From the NCBI GenBank assembly GCA_021801265.1, contig JAJYYE010000001.1, forward strand, positions 496,001 to 560,000: a stretch of DNA of 64,000 nucleotides, written 5' to 3'. Below are positions 39,382-47,394 of the stretch, in pieces. The stretch comes from Pseudomonadota bacterium. Its GTDB lineage: Bacteria > Pseudomonadota > Gammaproteobacteria > Halothiobacillales > Halothiobacillaceae. Position 1 is the first letter of the stretch, and each line of letters starts with the position of its first letter. Below the pieces are notes generated by a model, which saw only the letters and a program-made list of their open reading frames with translations, was not told the origin of the DNA and made no database searches. A program made the position numbers and the translations under genes.

Positions 39382-41721
39382 TCAGTTCGCGATATTTTGG
39401 GCGCGCCGCGTGCCGTTTTGGCGCAATGCCCAGATGGTCGCAATGAGTGCCGCGGCGATGACGGCCAGCCACATCAACGATTGTGTGGGATGTGCGGTGA
39501 AGTTCGCGAATTGGTAATACAGCACGGCCAAACCATAGGCCAGCCCAATGCCCCAGACAATCGAGAATGCCGTCCACGCCCGGCTGCCGGTTTCCCGGTA
39601 AATTGCGGCCATGGTGTTCACGCAGGGAATGTACAGCAGAATGAAAATCAGGTAGGCAATCGCCGCCGATTCGGTGAATAGGCTGCCCATCCGCGCCAAC
39701 GTCGTGGTATTGATTTTTTGTTGTTCAGCGGCTTGTTGCAGATTACTGGTTTGCGCCTGTTTGACGCCACCAAAGCCGAGCGGGTCAAAAAATCCGTGGG
39801 CGAAGGCATCGACATTGGTGGGAATGGTGGCAACAGCCTTGCTTAAATCACCCCAAAAATCGAAGGCGACTTTCTTGGGTTCTGCCGCTTGGGCTTTGGC
39901 CGCATCGCCCGCATCCATGCGGGTGTACACGCCGTTGAGTGTGCCCATCACAATCTCCTTGACGACCACGCCCGACAGCAAACCGACCGCCGCAGGCCAG
40001 TTCTCATCGCTAATACCCATCGGGTGAAACACCGGGGTAATGGTTTTGCCAATCGCACCCAGCATCGAGTCGCCCACTTCGCCTTCACCCAACGGTTTAC
40101 CGCTGGTGCTGAAGCTCGACAACAGCGTGACGATCACGGATGCGACGATAATGACCTTACCCACCCGCAGGATGAAGACCGAAAGTCGCTCCCAGGTGGT
40201 GAGCAGCAGGCCGCGCAGGGTGGGTACGTGGTAGGTCGGCAATTCCATGATAAACGGCGTCGCTTCGCCACGCAGGGCGGTCTTTTTCAGCAACAGTGCC
40301 GTGAGGATGGCGAGCACAATACCCAGCACGTACAGCCCGAAGACGATCTGCCCGCCATTTTCGCGGAAAAATACGGCAACAAACGCCATGTAAATCACCA
40401 GCCGCGCACTGCACGACATAAACGGCTGCATCAACGCGGAGATCAAACGCTCGCGCGGATCTTCCAGTGTGCGCGTCGCCATGACCGCGGGCACATTGCA
40501 ACCAAAACCGACAATCATCGGCACGAAGGCCTTGCCCGGCAGGCCGATTTTGCGCATGAAGCGATCCATCACAAACGCCGCGCGCGCCATGTAGCCCGAG
40601 TCTTCGAGTAGGGATAAAAATAAAAAAGTCATGCCAATCGGCGCGATGAACGTTGCAACGAGCTGAATCGCGCCGCCCACCGAGGTCGCCAAAAAGGTGA
40701 TGAGCCAGTCGGGCGCATCCACGCGGTGCAACACATGCGCAAAGCCGCTGACGAAAATCGTGTGGGCGGTTTGATCGAAAAAATCGAGAAAGATACTGCC
40801 GCCGTTGAAGCTCATCACAAACAGCAAGTACATCATGAGCAAAAAAACGGGAATGCCGAGAAAGCGGTTCAGCACAATCGCGTCGATGCGATCGGTGAGC
40901 GAACGGCGCAATTGTCCGCGTTGCGTGACGCTGCCGTGCGTGACTTGATGAATAAAGGTATAGCGCGCGTCGGCAATAAACACATCGGCTTCTTCATCGA
41001 GGTGTGCATGAATCCGGGCTTGGGCGGCTTCGACCTCGGCGCGCAAGGCACCATCGACCGTGGCGAGCGTGAGCCGGTCACTTTCCAAGAGCTTGACCCC
41101 CATCCAGCGCGGGTCGACGTTTTGTGCAGCGGCCAAGGGTTCCAGCTTGGGCATCAGTTCCCGCAGAGCGGTTTCGATCAAGGCGGCGTATTCAATCTTG
41201 ATGCCCGGTTCATCGGCATGGGCAGCGCGCTCGATCAGGCGGCGCTTCAGCGCATCCAGCCCCTGTTTTTTGGCGGCAGTAATGGGTACTACCGGGCAGC
41301 CGATGCGTTTTTCCAATTCCGCACAATCAATGCGAATACCGGCTTCTTCGGCCAGATCGAGCATGTTGATGGCCAAAATCAGCGGCACTCGCATCTCCAA
41401 CAGCTGCGTGGTGAGATACAAATTGCGCTCGAGATTACTGGCATCGAGGATATTGATGATGACATCGGCTTCGCCCGATAGGGCATATTCCCGCGCGATG
41501 GCTTCATCGAGTGAGGCGCTGGAGGCCGCATCCAACGAATAGGTACCGGGTAAATCGACGAGCTCGATCCGATCGGCACCCGCATCAAACAGACCGGTTT
41601 TTCGATCAACTGTGACACCCGGCCAGTTGCCCACCTTCTGCCGCATCCCTGTCAAGGCATTGAACAGCGTGGTTTTGCCGCAGTTGGGATTACCGATTAA
41701 GCCGACGGTATAAGTGGCCAT
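39382..41721 (-). CDS. feoB: ferrous iron transporter FeoB
   Basis: 779 residues. The N-terminal GTPase domain has G1 GNPNCGKTTLFNAL and G3 DLPGTYSL, then a guanine dissociation inhibitor helix region and a membrane domain with two Gate motifs, including FGCNVPAVMATRTLED. It imports ferrous iron across the inner membrane. Two feoA genes precede it and a feoC-like gene follows. Confidence 0.96.
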   Translation of the reverse strand: MATYTVGLIGNPNCGKTTLFNALTGMRQKVGNWPGVTVDRKTGLFDAGADRIELVDLPGTYSLDAASSASLDEAIAREYALSGEADVIINILDASNLERNLYLTTQLLEMRVPLILAINMLDLAEEAGIRIDCAELEKRIGCPVVPITAAKKQGLDALKRRLIERAAHADEPGIKIEYAALIETALRELMPKLEPLAAAQNVDPRWMGVKLLESDRLTLATVDGALRAEVEAAQARIHAHLDEEADVFIADARYTFIHQVTHGSVTQRGQLRRSLTDRIDAIVLNRFLGIPVFLLMMYLLFVMSFNGGSIFLDFFDQTAHTIFVSGFAHVLHRVDAPDWLITFLATSVGGAIQLVATFIAPIGMTFLFLSLLEDSGYMARAAFVMDRFMRKIGLPGKAFVPMIVGFGCNVPAVMATRTLEDPRERLISALMQPFMSCSARLVIYMAFVAVFFRENGGQIVFGLYVLGIVLAILTALLLKKTALRGEATPFIMELPTYHVPTLRGLLLTTWERLSVFILRVGKVIIVASVIVTLLSSFSTSGKPLGEGEVGDSMLGAIGKTITPVFHPMGISDENWPAAVGLLSGVVVKEIVMGTLNGVYTRMDAGDAAKAQAAEPKKVAFDFWGDLSKAVATIPTNVDAFAHGFFDPLGFGGVKQAQTSNLQQAAEQQKINTTTLARMGSLFTESAAIAYLIFILLYIPCVNTMAAIYRETGSRAWTAFSIVWGIGLAYGLAVLYYQFANFTAHPTQSLMWLAVIAAALIATIWALRQNGTRRAQNIAN

Positions 41722-41779
41722 AAGTGCTCACATCAAAAAATAAATAAAGCGACGGCGAGAAGGCCATTGCCCCCAGGGA

Positions 41780-42028
41780 CTAGGTTGGATCCGCACGCAC
41801 GATGCGCAACAATGTCGCCTCATCTTTACGCAACGTAAGCGCCGAATGACGTACTTGGAGTTGAATTGGGTCACCGAGGGGCGCTAAGCGGGTAACCGTA
41901 AACGGTGTGCCGGGCGTTAAGCCCATCGCCATTAACCGGCGGCGGTAATCCGCATTGCCCGGCGCAAAACCCTTAACGATGCCGCTGTCACCGGGTTTGA
42001 GATCCAGTAGCGTAACGACTTCGTTCAC
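41780..42028 (-). CDS. feoA: ferrous iron transport protein A (second copy)
   Basis: 82 residues with an SH3-like fold: GDSGIVKGFAPGNADYRRRLMAMGLTPGTPF is typical of FeoA. It overlaps the upstream feoA-type gene by four bases and lies 58 bp before feoB. FeoA is a cytoplasmic partner of the FeoB G-domain. Confidence 0.9.
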   Translation of the reverse strand: MNEVVTLLDLKPGDSGIVKGFAPGNADYRRRLMAMGLTPGTPFTVTRLAPLGDPIQLQVRHSALTLRKDEATLLRIVRADPT

Positions 42029-42339
42029 GACGGCACAGTGACCAGAATTTTATGCGTCATGCCCGCACCCAGCGCAACCCGCATATTGCCCACGCGAACA
42101 ACCAGTGTACCGCCTTCACGCTGCATAATTTCCAACTCGCTACCGGCGTGAATACCCATACCTTCCAACCGTTTCGCCAGCGCCGGATGTGCCCCCGTCA
42201 AGCCGACGACGCGCACCCGCGCGCCCCGGGCCGCCAAACCAATGCCAAAACTGCCGGTTTCCGGCGTGCTGGCGGGCAAAGAGTGGAGAGTCATCGCGTG
42301 TGCATCGCTCCGAGTAAGCAATTGAGAAATCGTCAGCAT
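42025..42339 (-). CDS. feoA: ferrous iron transport protein A (first copy)
   Basis: About 104 residues if started at MLTISQLLTRSD (AAGG upstream); a shorter start at MTLHSLPAS is possible. The C-terminal SH3-like half reads VVGLTGAHPALAKRLEGMGIHAGSELEI. The two different FeoA proteins may act together on FeoB. A Fur-like box lies about 70 bp upstream. Confidence 0.85.
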   Translation of the reverse strand: MLTISQLLTRSDAHAMTLHSLPASTPETGSFGIGLAARGARVRVVGLTGAHPALAKRLEGMGIHAGSELEIMQREGGTLVVRVGNMRVALGAGMTHKILVTVPS

Positions 42340-42406
42340 GGCAATTACCTTATTGTACCAAGGGTTGGAAACAAACCGAGCAAGGCGAATTGTAGCATGC
42401 AAACCC

Positions 42407-42427
42407 AAATGAGAACAATAGTCATTT
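42407..42427 (-). promoter_or_regulatory. Fur box candidate of the feo operon
   Basis: AATGAGAACAATAGTCATT has the inverted AATGA...TCATT ends and spacing of the 19-bp Fur consensus. It is placed upstream of the feoA genes, which Fur normally represses. Confidence 0.6.
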
Positions 42428-42468
42428 GCGAGAGGCGCAAATCTGCAGCAACCAAAAGGCAGCCATCG

Positions 42469-43083
42469 TTAAATGTCGATGATTGATATTTTCAAGCCCA
42501 CCGCGTGGCTCACAAACCCCATGCCCGCGTGGCCGGGGCCTTCTTCAAGACGGGTCTCCCCTTCGGCGATTAGCCACCAGTCTAAGGCATCAAAATCCCC
42601 CGCAAGTTCAGCCGAGGTATTGAGCATCTCGCGGTTTTTTGGCCCGCCGCTTGTGTAAGCCAGTTGATTGGGGTGAAACAGCTCGATGATCAACCAACCG
42701 CCGGGTACCAAAGCGGCCTGCATTTTGGCGTGTATCATCCGGCGATCGGCGGGCATAAAATGCAAAAATACTGATACTACGGCATCAAAGGTGGCGACGG
42801 GCCAGTCCCAAGTCAGGAGATCGGCGCAATGTGTCGTGAGCGACACATTCTTTTGCAGGGCCAGCGCGCGGGATTTTTCGCATCCCACTTCGGAGAAGTC
42901 GACCGTGGTCACATCAAAGCCCTGCGACGCCAGCCAAACGCCGTTGCGCCCCTCGCCGTCACCCACCACCAATACCCGTGCGCCAGGTCGCAAGCGAAAC
43001 ACCTGCGAGCGCAAAAAATCATTCGGCGCATCGCCGTAGAAATAATCATCCCCTGCGTATTTTTGGTTCCAGAAATCAGACAT
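42469..43083 (-). CDS. class I SAM-dependent methyltransferase, TehB-like
   Basis: 204 residues from MSDFWNQKYAGDDYFYG, the usual beginning of this family. SAM motif VLVVGDGEGRNGVWLASQGFDVTTVDFS is intact. Such proteins have been linked to thiopurine or tellurite methylation, but the substrate here is unknown. It lies between the feo operon and the integron and ends 46 bp before the intI stop. Confidence 0.78.
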   Translation of the reverse strand: MSDFWNQKYAGDDYFYGDAPNDFLRSQVFRLRPGARVLVVGDGEGRNGVWLASQGFDVTTVDFSEVGCEKSRALALQKNVSLTTHCADLLTWDWPVATFDAVVSVFLHFMPADRRMIHAKMQAALVPGGWLIIELFHPNQLAYTSGGPKNREMLNTSAELAGDFDALDWWLIAEGETRLEEGPGHAGMGFVSHAVGLKISIIDI

Positions 43084-43128
43084 AGCAGCCAACCTAATAG
43101 ATAGAGCACCCAATCATAGCGCGTAAAA

Positions 43129-44109
43129 CTAAAAATCCAACGGGCTGACCACCCCGCGCCCGCCTTTATTCAGCACATGCGTATAAATCATCGTCGTTGC
43201 CACATCCTTATGCCCCAACAATTCCTGAATGGTGCGAATATCCTGTCCGCGCTCCAATAAATGCGTCGCAAACGAATGGCGCAAGGTGTGCGGCGTAGCC
43301 GGTTTCGCCAACCCCGCCGCCTGCACCGCCTTTTTCATCGCCCGCTGCAATAACTTCTCATCCACATGATGCCGCCGCTCAGCACCGCTACGCGGATCGA
43401 CCGAATAACTGCCCGCAGGGAAAATATATTGCCACCCCCATTCACTGGGGGCATGGGGATACTTCACCGCCAACGCATCGGGTAAATACACTGCGGCCAT
43501 CCCCGCACGCGCATCATCCTCAAACAGGGTGCGGCGTTTTTGCAGATGCGCCTGCAACGCGGGGACTACCGACTCCGGCAACATCGTCATCCGATCCTTC
43601 GTGCCCTTGCCCTCGCGAATCACAATCTCGCCGCGGCCGAAATCCACATCCTTCACCCGTAAACGCACACACTCCATCAGCCGCATCCCCGTACCGTACA
43701 GAAGTGTCGCCATCAAACCATATGTGCCGATCATCCGATCCAAAACAGCCCGTACCTCCTCCCGCGTCAACACCACCGGCAAACGCTGCGGTAACTTCGC
43801 CCGCGTCACGTTATCCAGCCACGGCAACTCAACCCCCAGCACCTCGCGATACAAAAACAAGAGTGCCGACAACGCCTGATTTTGCGTTGAGGCCGACACA
43901 TGCCCCACCACGGCCAAATGGGTTAAAAACGCCTCCACTTCCGGCGCACCCATATCACGTGGGTGTTTTTTATCGTGAAACAGGATGAATCGTTTAATCC
44001 ATTGAAGATATAGTGTTTCCGTGCGGATGCTGTAATGCTTCACCCGAATCAAATCGCGCACCTGATCGAGCAATTTCGGTGGCGGAGCAATCGGTGTGTT
44101 TGAATCCAT
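43129..44109 (-). CDS. intI: integron integrase IntI
   Basis: 326 residues from [10 protein letters not shown]; a longer frame adds 24 residues of unlikely sequence across the promoter. Tyrosine recombinase residues are all present: Arg in [10 protein letters not shown] (about 143), Lys in GKGTKDR (about 171), HTLRHS (about 274-279), His in LLGHKD (about 300) and Tyr in MIYTHV (about 309). The extra IntI helix [21 protein letters not shown] is also present, which separates integron integrases from XerC/D. It folds bottom-strand attC hairpins and inserts cassettes at attI. It appears intact and is transcribed away from the array. Confidence 0.97.
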   Translation of the reverse strand: MDSNTPIAPPPKLLDQVRDLIRVKHYSIRTETLYLQWIKRFILFHDKKHPRDMGAPEVEAFLTHLAVVGHVSASTQNQALSALLFLYREVLGVELPWLDNVTRAKLPQRLPVVLTREEVRAVLDRMIGTYGLMATLLYGTGMRLMECVRLRVKDVDFGRGEIVIREGKGTKDRMTMLPESVVPALQAHLQKRRTLFEDDARAGMAAVYLPDALAVKYPHAPSEWGWQYIFPAGSYSVDPRSGAERRHHVDEKLLQRAMKKAVQAAGLAKPATPHTLRHSFATHLLERGQDIRTIQELLGHKDVATTMIYTHVLNKGGRGVVSPLDF

Positions 44110-44232
44110 GGTAAATCCCCGATACCTTAAATTTGCATCATTAAAAACAAATGGATAGGATAAGCTAATGTTTTTATACACCGAACAACCAAAAAAATAT
44201 ACACCCGACAGGGTGTATATTGCACGTTAGGT
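44110..44232. promoter_or_regulatory. attI region with intI promoter and cassette insertion point
   Basis: The insertion point is GTTAGGT at 44226-44232, recombination occurring after the G. Just upstream is a perfect 10-bp inverted repeat (ATATACACCC / GGGTGTATAT) around GACA at 44197-44220. The region must also hold the intI promoter (minus) and probably the cassette promoter Pc; a weak plus-strand candidate is TTGCAT at 44133 and TAGGAT at 44156 with 17 bp between. No CTGT-N8-ACAG LexA box was found. Confidence 0.75.
44197..44220. repeat. perfect 10-bp palindrome beside attI
   Basis: ATATACACCC and GGGTGTATAT are separated by GACA. It lies 5 bp before the ACGTTAGG core. It may be an integrase-binding site or an operator for intI. 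Confidence 0.85.
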
Positions 44233-44491
44233 CTTTTCATTTGCAAATTTGTGGAAAGTTAAAAAGGGTCAGGGCTACCGCCAGCCTGAAAGTTTAATTC
44301 GTTGAGGACAGTTTGCTGTCCGTTTGCATCACGCCACTGAAAGTTTTTTGCCCTGTTCGGCGTTCATTTGTGTGGCGCGATGCAAGCCGGAAACCCGTAC
44401 TGGCTGGGCCAAGTGTTCTTTTGTAACATATTGATTGTATTGAATAATTTGTTTTGTTATGTAGCGCTGTGGTAGAGTGCAAATTAACTTC
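44227..44491 (+). other. cassette 1: ORF-less cassette, copy A
   Basis: The first cassette after attI starts with GTTAGGT and ends with its complement ACCTAAC. No reading frame is kept between this and the near-identical copy at 48442: the minus-strand frame here is broken there by stops and indels. A promoter-like pair TTGTAA (44421) and AATAAT (44443), 16 bp apart, points to the next cassette, whose GTG start is about 110 bp downstream. Confidence 0.85.
44421..44448 (+). promoter_or_regulatory. promoter-like pair in ORF-less cassette copy A
   Basis: TTGTAA and AATAAT with a 16-bp spacer, conserved in position in the related cassettes at 45178 and 48635. Confidence 0.45.
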
Positions 44492-44554
44492 ACCTAACCT
44501 GGCGTTCGAGCGGGACGCCGCAAAAGCGCGGCGCCCCTCAACTTTACGTTAGGG
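44492..44554 (+). other. attC site 1
   Basis: Left box ACCTAAC, hairpin core GACGCCGC-AAAA-GCGCGGCGCC, right box GTTAGGG. The left box complements the GTTAGGT at attI, confirming that it closes the ORF-less cassette 1. Confidence 0.93.
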
Positions 44555-44565
44555 AAATATATCCC

Positions 44566-44907
44566 GTGAAAGATAATGCCGGAAAGAAACTCGCTTGGTT
44601 CATTGTTGGGTCATGTTCTGTTGCAAGCGTGATGCTACTTGGAGGTGCTGTTGTGCTGCCATCTCTGCTGGGCATCTATCAAATCCAAAAGGATATTGGT
44701 CTCTATTTCATCTTGAGTGGGGTCAGTGTTCTGAGTATTATCGTTTTCCTTGCGGCTGTTGCTGTATCTCTGTCGGTTAAAGACAGAGCCAAAGGGCTGA
44801 GTGGTGTGCTTCAATGGAATCATGGTATCTGCATTGTAGCTTTTGTTAATGGCCTTATCCCATTGCTTATTTTGTGTGTGTTAGCACCGACATTATGGAA
44901 GCACTGA
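44566..44907 (+). CDS. cassette 2: small membrane protein of unknown family
   Basis: 113 residues from GTG 44566, 15 bp after the attC core. Three membrane segments are visible (about residues 10-37, 45-68 and 85-108), with a short lysine-rich N-terminus. I do not recognise the family. It is the first protein-coding cassette behind attI and may be transcribed from the element in the ORF-less cassette just upstream. Confidence 0.75.
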   Translation: MKDNAGKKLAWFIVGSCSVASVMLLGGAVVLPSLLGIYQIQKDIGLYFILSGVSVLSIIVFLAAVAVSLSVKDRAKGLSGVLQWNHGICIVAFVNGLIPLLILCVLAPTLWKH

Positions 44908-44916
44908 ACAATATTT

Positions 44917-44979
44917 CCCTAACCCTACGCTCAAGCGGGACTGCGCAAAAGCGCGCAGCCCCTTAGCTTCACGTTAGAG
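44917..44979 (+). other. attC site 2
   Basis: Left box CCCTAAC complements GTTAGGG at the beginning of cassette 2. Core GACTGCGC-AAAA-GCGCGCAGCC; right box GTTAGAG. Confidence 0.93.
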
Positions 44980-45249
44980 GTGAGCAAACCCAGTGCAGTG
45001 AAATTTAATTTTTCCTGTGGGGTCAGTTGGTTTTGAAAGTGCCGTTCTTTGATGATTCTGCCTCATCCGTTTGCGCCACGCTGTCAGTTCTTTTTTTCAG
45101 TGCGGTGGTAACGTAGCTTCATCAAAATATGTGGCGTGGTGCAAGCCGGTCACGCAGTTGTTGGGTTTCGTGGTTTATTGCAAGTTATTGATTTTATTGA
45201 ATAATTTTTACATTGCTGCGGCGATTCGTTGAGCGTGTGGTGTAGGCTC
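44980..45249 (+). other. cassette 3: ORF-less cassette, diverged relative
   Basis: No coding frame is seen. The second half is alignable with cassettes 1 and 7: GTGGCG-GG-TGCAAGCCGG, then a TTGCAA element at 45178 and AATAAT at 45200, again 16 bp apart. The first half is only faintly similar. The next cassette is coded on the opposite strand, so a promoter here would not express it. Confidence 0.75.
45178..45205 (+). promoter_or_regulatory. promoter-like pair in diverged ORF-less cassette
   Basis: TTGCAA and AATAAT with a 16-bp spacer; the same layout as at 44421 and 48635. Confidence 0.4.
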
Positions 45250-45312
45250 TTCTAACCCGTCGTTCGAGCGGGACGCCGCAAAAGCGCGGCGCCCCTCAAC
45301 TTTACGTTAGCC
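45250..45312 (+). other. attC site 3
   Basis: Left box TTCTAAC, core GACGCCGC-AAAA-GCGCGGCGCC, right box GTTAGCC. The left box pairs with GTTAGAG of cassette 3 except at one base. Confidence 0.92.
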
Positions 45313-45504
45313 CTCATTGTTATCTGCCAAATATGCCCCGCATTCAATGCCGCTATTCCACATAAAATCCGTTCCAATTTCTTCAAGATATTTTTCTTTC
45401 TCTTCCGCATTTAAAGCGTTCCAGAATTCATCGTCGATATATTCTTCATCCTCATGTTTTGCTCCAGCAAAACCAGTTTCACAGTACAATTTAATCAGCG
45501 GCAT
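45307..45504 (-). CDS. cassette 4: small acidic protein, coded against the array
   Basis: 65 residues, AGAGG ribosome-binding site before the ATG. The sequence (IKLYCETGFAGAKHEDEEYI, then a DDEFW...KEKYLEEIG helix and GIECGAYL) resembles a family of small acidic proteins found in phages and cassettes (DUF7167-like, from memory). The TAA stop is supplied by the TTA of the attC core GTTAGCC, so the gene uses the cassette junction itself as its end. Being reversed, it needs its own promoter. Function unknown. Confidence 0.7.
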   Translation of the reverse strand: MPLIKLYCETGFAGAKHEDEEYIDDEFWNALNAEEKEKYLEEIGTDFMWNSGIECGAYLADNNEG

Positions 45505-45527
45505 TTTTATCCTCTTTTATTCTGCCG

Positions 45528-45586
45528 GGCTAACCCAGCGTTCAACACGGACTCGCTAACGCGAGCCGGTTAACTTTACGTTAGCC
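45528..45586 (+). other. attC site 4
   Basis: Left box GGCTAAC complements GTTAGCC at the beginning of cassette 4. The core differs from the others: GACTCGC-TAAC-GCGAGCC; right box GTTAGCC. Confidence 0.92.
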
Positions 45587-45633
45587 ATCCATCAACATTT
45601 GATCCTCGCACACAAAATTACATGATGTACTAG

Positions 45634-45662
45634 TTGAGTATTTGCGCTAAAATGCATACTAT
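45634..45662 (+). promoter_or_regulatory. promoter of the cassette methyltransferase gene
   Basis: TTGAGT and TACTAT with a 17-bp spacer. The -10 overlaps ACTATGAGTA (45658-45667), which is identical to one half of the C-box at 47379-47388, so the C protein may also act on this promoter. Confidence 0.6.
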
Positions 45663-45682
45663 GAGTATCGTTTTACGAGGCT

Positions 45683-46615
45683 ATGATGGAAAAATTTAAG
45701 AATAAAGTGTTATTGGGTGATTGCAGAAATGTCTTAAAAGAGCTGCCTGATAATGCTATTTCTGCATGCATTACAGATCCACCATATAACTATGAATTTA
45801 TTGGTCACAAATGGGATGACTCTGAAATTCAACGCAGAAAAGATCGCGTCAAAGACAGTAAAACGCTAGTTAAAAATATCCCCTATGGTAGTGGTTTAGC
45901 TGGAGGGGTTAGAAATGAACGTTGGTATAAGAAAAATAGAGACAATATTCTTGAGTATGAAGATTGGTGTTTAGAGTGGGCTACAGAATTATTTCGAGTA
46001 TGTAAGCCTGGAGCTTCCGTTCTTGTTTTTAATAGCACTAGAACTATTGCTCATGTTCAAGTGGCTTTAGAAAAAGCTGGATTTTATGCCAGAGACATAA
46101 TTGTGTATCGACGTTCAAGTGGAATACCCAAGGGTATCAATATGGAAAAAAATCTTGAGCAAAAAGGCTATGCGAATCCCGAAAATTGGGAAGGCTGGCA
46201 TAGCTGCTTAAGAAGTGAATGGGAGGCTATTTGCGTTGTGCAAAAACCACTTGTAAATAACTATACTCAAACTCTTCTTGAGTATGGAACTGGGCTCTTT
46301 TACGCAAAACAAGAAAATGGTGGATTCCAATCAAATATATTGGAAAACATTAAACGTGATAAAACTCCTGACTACAATATCCATTGCACAGTTAAGCCGT
46401 TAGAGCTTATGAAAAAACTGGTCGATATTTTCGTTCCACGAGTAGAAGGAACTATTGTGATTGATCCCTTTGCAGGATCAGGTACGACTTTAGTTGCAGC
46501 TAAACAAGCTGGGATTGATTATATCGGTATAGAAGTGGAGTCGTCCTATATCGAGATAATAGAAAAAAGACTTCAATCGATTAGCGAACAACAAGAAATG
46601 CTTTCGCTTTTCTAA
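45683..46615 (+). CDS. cassette 5: type II DNA methyltransferase (beta class)
   Basis: Up to 310 residues; ATG at 45683 directly followed by a second ATG. The catalytic motif TDPPYNYEF is at residues 31-39 and the SAM-binding motif IDPFAGSGTTLVAAKQAG is C-terminal, an order typical of beta-class amino-methyltransferases; DPPY favours N6-adenine. A C-terminal short helix follows. It converges with the restriction endonuclease gene and the two overlap by 35 bp at their 3' ends. It protects host DNA from the endonuclease of the same cassette. Confidence 0.9.
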   Translation: MMEKFKNKVLLGDCRNVLKELPDNAISACITDPPYNYEFIGHKWDDSEIQRRKDRVKDSKTLVKNIPYGSGLAGGVRNERWYKKNRDNILEYEDWCLEWATELFRVCKPGASVLVFNSTRTIAHVQVALEKAGFYARDIIVYRRSSGIPKGINMEKNLEQKGYANPENWEGWHSCLRSEWEAICVVQKPLVNNYTQTLLEYGTGLFYAKQENGGFQSNILENIKRDKTPDYNIHCTVKPLELMKKLVDIFVPRVEGTIVIDPFAGSGTTLVAAKQAGIDYIGIEVESSYIEIIEKRLQSISEQQEMLSLF

Positions 46616-47129
46616 TAAGGTAGTCCTCCATGTCAAATCCAGAAATGTCCCTAATGAAATCAAATGACTGTTTGCCAATGTATATTTTCCAAGTCCCACT
46701 TTGGCATGCTGTCATTGCAGCAGGTAGGTTATCTTCCCGAAGGAATAAAAAAACAGGTTCATATCCCCGCGACCGTAATAAAGGGCCATATGATTTAAAC
46801 TTTTTCAAAGTCCCAGAATCACCAGACCCAATTCGATATTTCGTGTCAATAGCGTAATTTTGAACAATAAGATCACATGGCTCATCACCGCCGATTCGCA
46901 AGGCCGGCTGGTATGTTGGTACTCTTTTACATGCTTCAATGACCAGCGATTCCCAGCACTTCCCTAGTTCTCGACCCCAATACTGGCGATTTTCGCGTTT
47001 AAGTAACGGGGAAATACCAAACGCTTCCATTAAAAGATCATGGTCATCATTCTCGTCTGAGTAAACCTTCTCGATAAATGATGTTTTATACCGCTCAAGT
47101 ACTGCGTCTAAATTTTGTTCAATTGACAC
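46581..47129 (-). CDS. cassette 5: type II restriction endonuclease, ApaLI-like
   Basis: 182 residues. A PD-(D/E)xK core is visible as Asp86 in EPCDLIVQNYAIDTKYR with D95-T-K97, and Glu60 in GKCWESLVIEA. The order D-L-I-x-N-x-A-I-D-x-K and the C-terminal GYEPVFLFLREDN...FDFIRDISGFD recall the ApaLI family (GTGCAC cutters), by memory of the family pattern. It follows the C regulator with an 11-bp overlap, the common C-R operon. The recognition sequence cannot be derived from the sequence alone. Confidence 0.8.
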   Translation of the reverse strand: MSIEQNLDAVLERYKTSFIEKVYSDENDDHDLLMEAFGISPLLKRENRQYWGRELGKCWESLVIEACKRVPTYQPALRIGGDEPCDLIVQNYAIDTKYRIGSGDSGTLKKFKSYGPLLRSRGYEPVFLFLREDNLPAAMTACQSGTWKIYIGKQSFDFIRDISGFDMEDYLIRKAKAFLVVR

Positions 47130-47355
47130 TAGATTTCTCCAAGAAAAATGAGGCGAGCGGTTGCTCTAATGCGTTTGCAATTTTTTCGGCATTTATAAGG
47201 GTTATATTTCGTTCGCCACGTTCAACCGAACCAATATATGTCCTGTGTAAGCCACAAAGATCAGCAAGCTCCTCTTGAGAGAGCCTTTTCAAGCTCCGAA
47301 AATGCCTTACTTTTTGACCGAAAGATTGTGTTATTGTCATAAGCTGATAATCCAT
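47119..47355 (-). CDS. cassette 5: restriction-modification controller (C) protein
   Basis: 73-78 residues; ATG at 47355 or 47340. It is a single XRE helix-turn-helix domain (LSQEELADLCGLHRTYIGSVERGERN) with the characteristic C-protein ending ANALEQPLASFF. It overlaps the endonuclease gene. C proteins delay endonuclease expression until DNA is methylated and then regulate their own promoter through C-boxes; a perfect C-box pair lies 6 bp upstream of the first ATG, so the mRNA may be leaderless. Confidence 0.9.
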   Translation of the reverse strand: MDYQLMTITQSFGQKVRHFRSLKRLSQEELADLCGLHRTYIGSVERGERNITLINAEKIANALEQPLASFFLEKSSVN

Positions 47356-47361
47356 AAATAC

Positions 47362-47387
47362 ACTCTATAAGTCGACAGACTATGAGT
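47362..47387 (-). promoter_or_regulatory. C-box operator of the restriction-modification system
   Basis: Read on the minus strand it is ACTCATAGTC-TGTC-GACTTATAGAGT, matching the published C-box layout (ACTYATAGTC, TG-rich spacer, GACTATRAGT). It is squeezed between the C gene and the attC left box at 47395, so the whole regulatory circuit is inside the cassette. Confidence 0.88.
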
Positions 47388-47394
47388 AGCGAAT

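Noticed and set aside
40726-41481. 251-codon plus-strand frame opposite feoB
   Set aside because: It is a shadow of the feoB GTPase and linker region without any domain signature.
44110-44226. LexA box controlling intI
   Set aside because: No CTGT-N8-ACAG motif exists in this interval; the palindrome present has a different sequence.
44294-44482. Minus-strand 62-codon frame in ORF-less cassette 1
   Set aside because: The near-identical copy at 48510-48700 has stops and indels in this frame, so it is not under coding selection.
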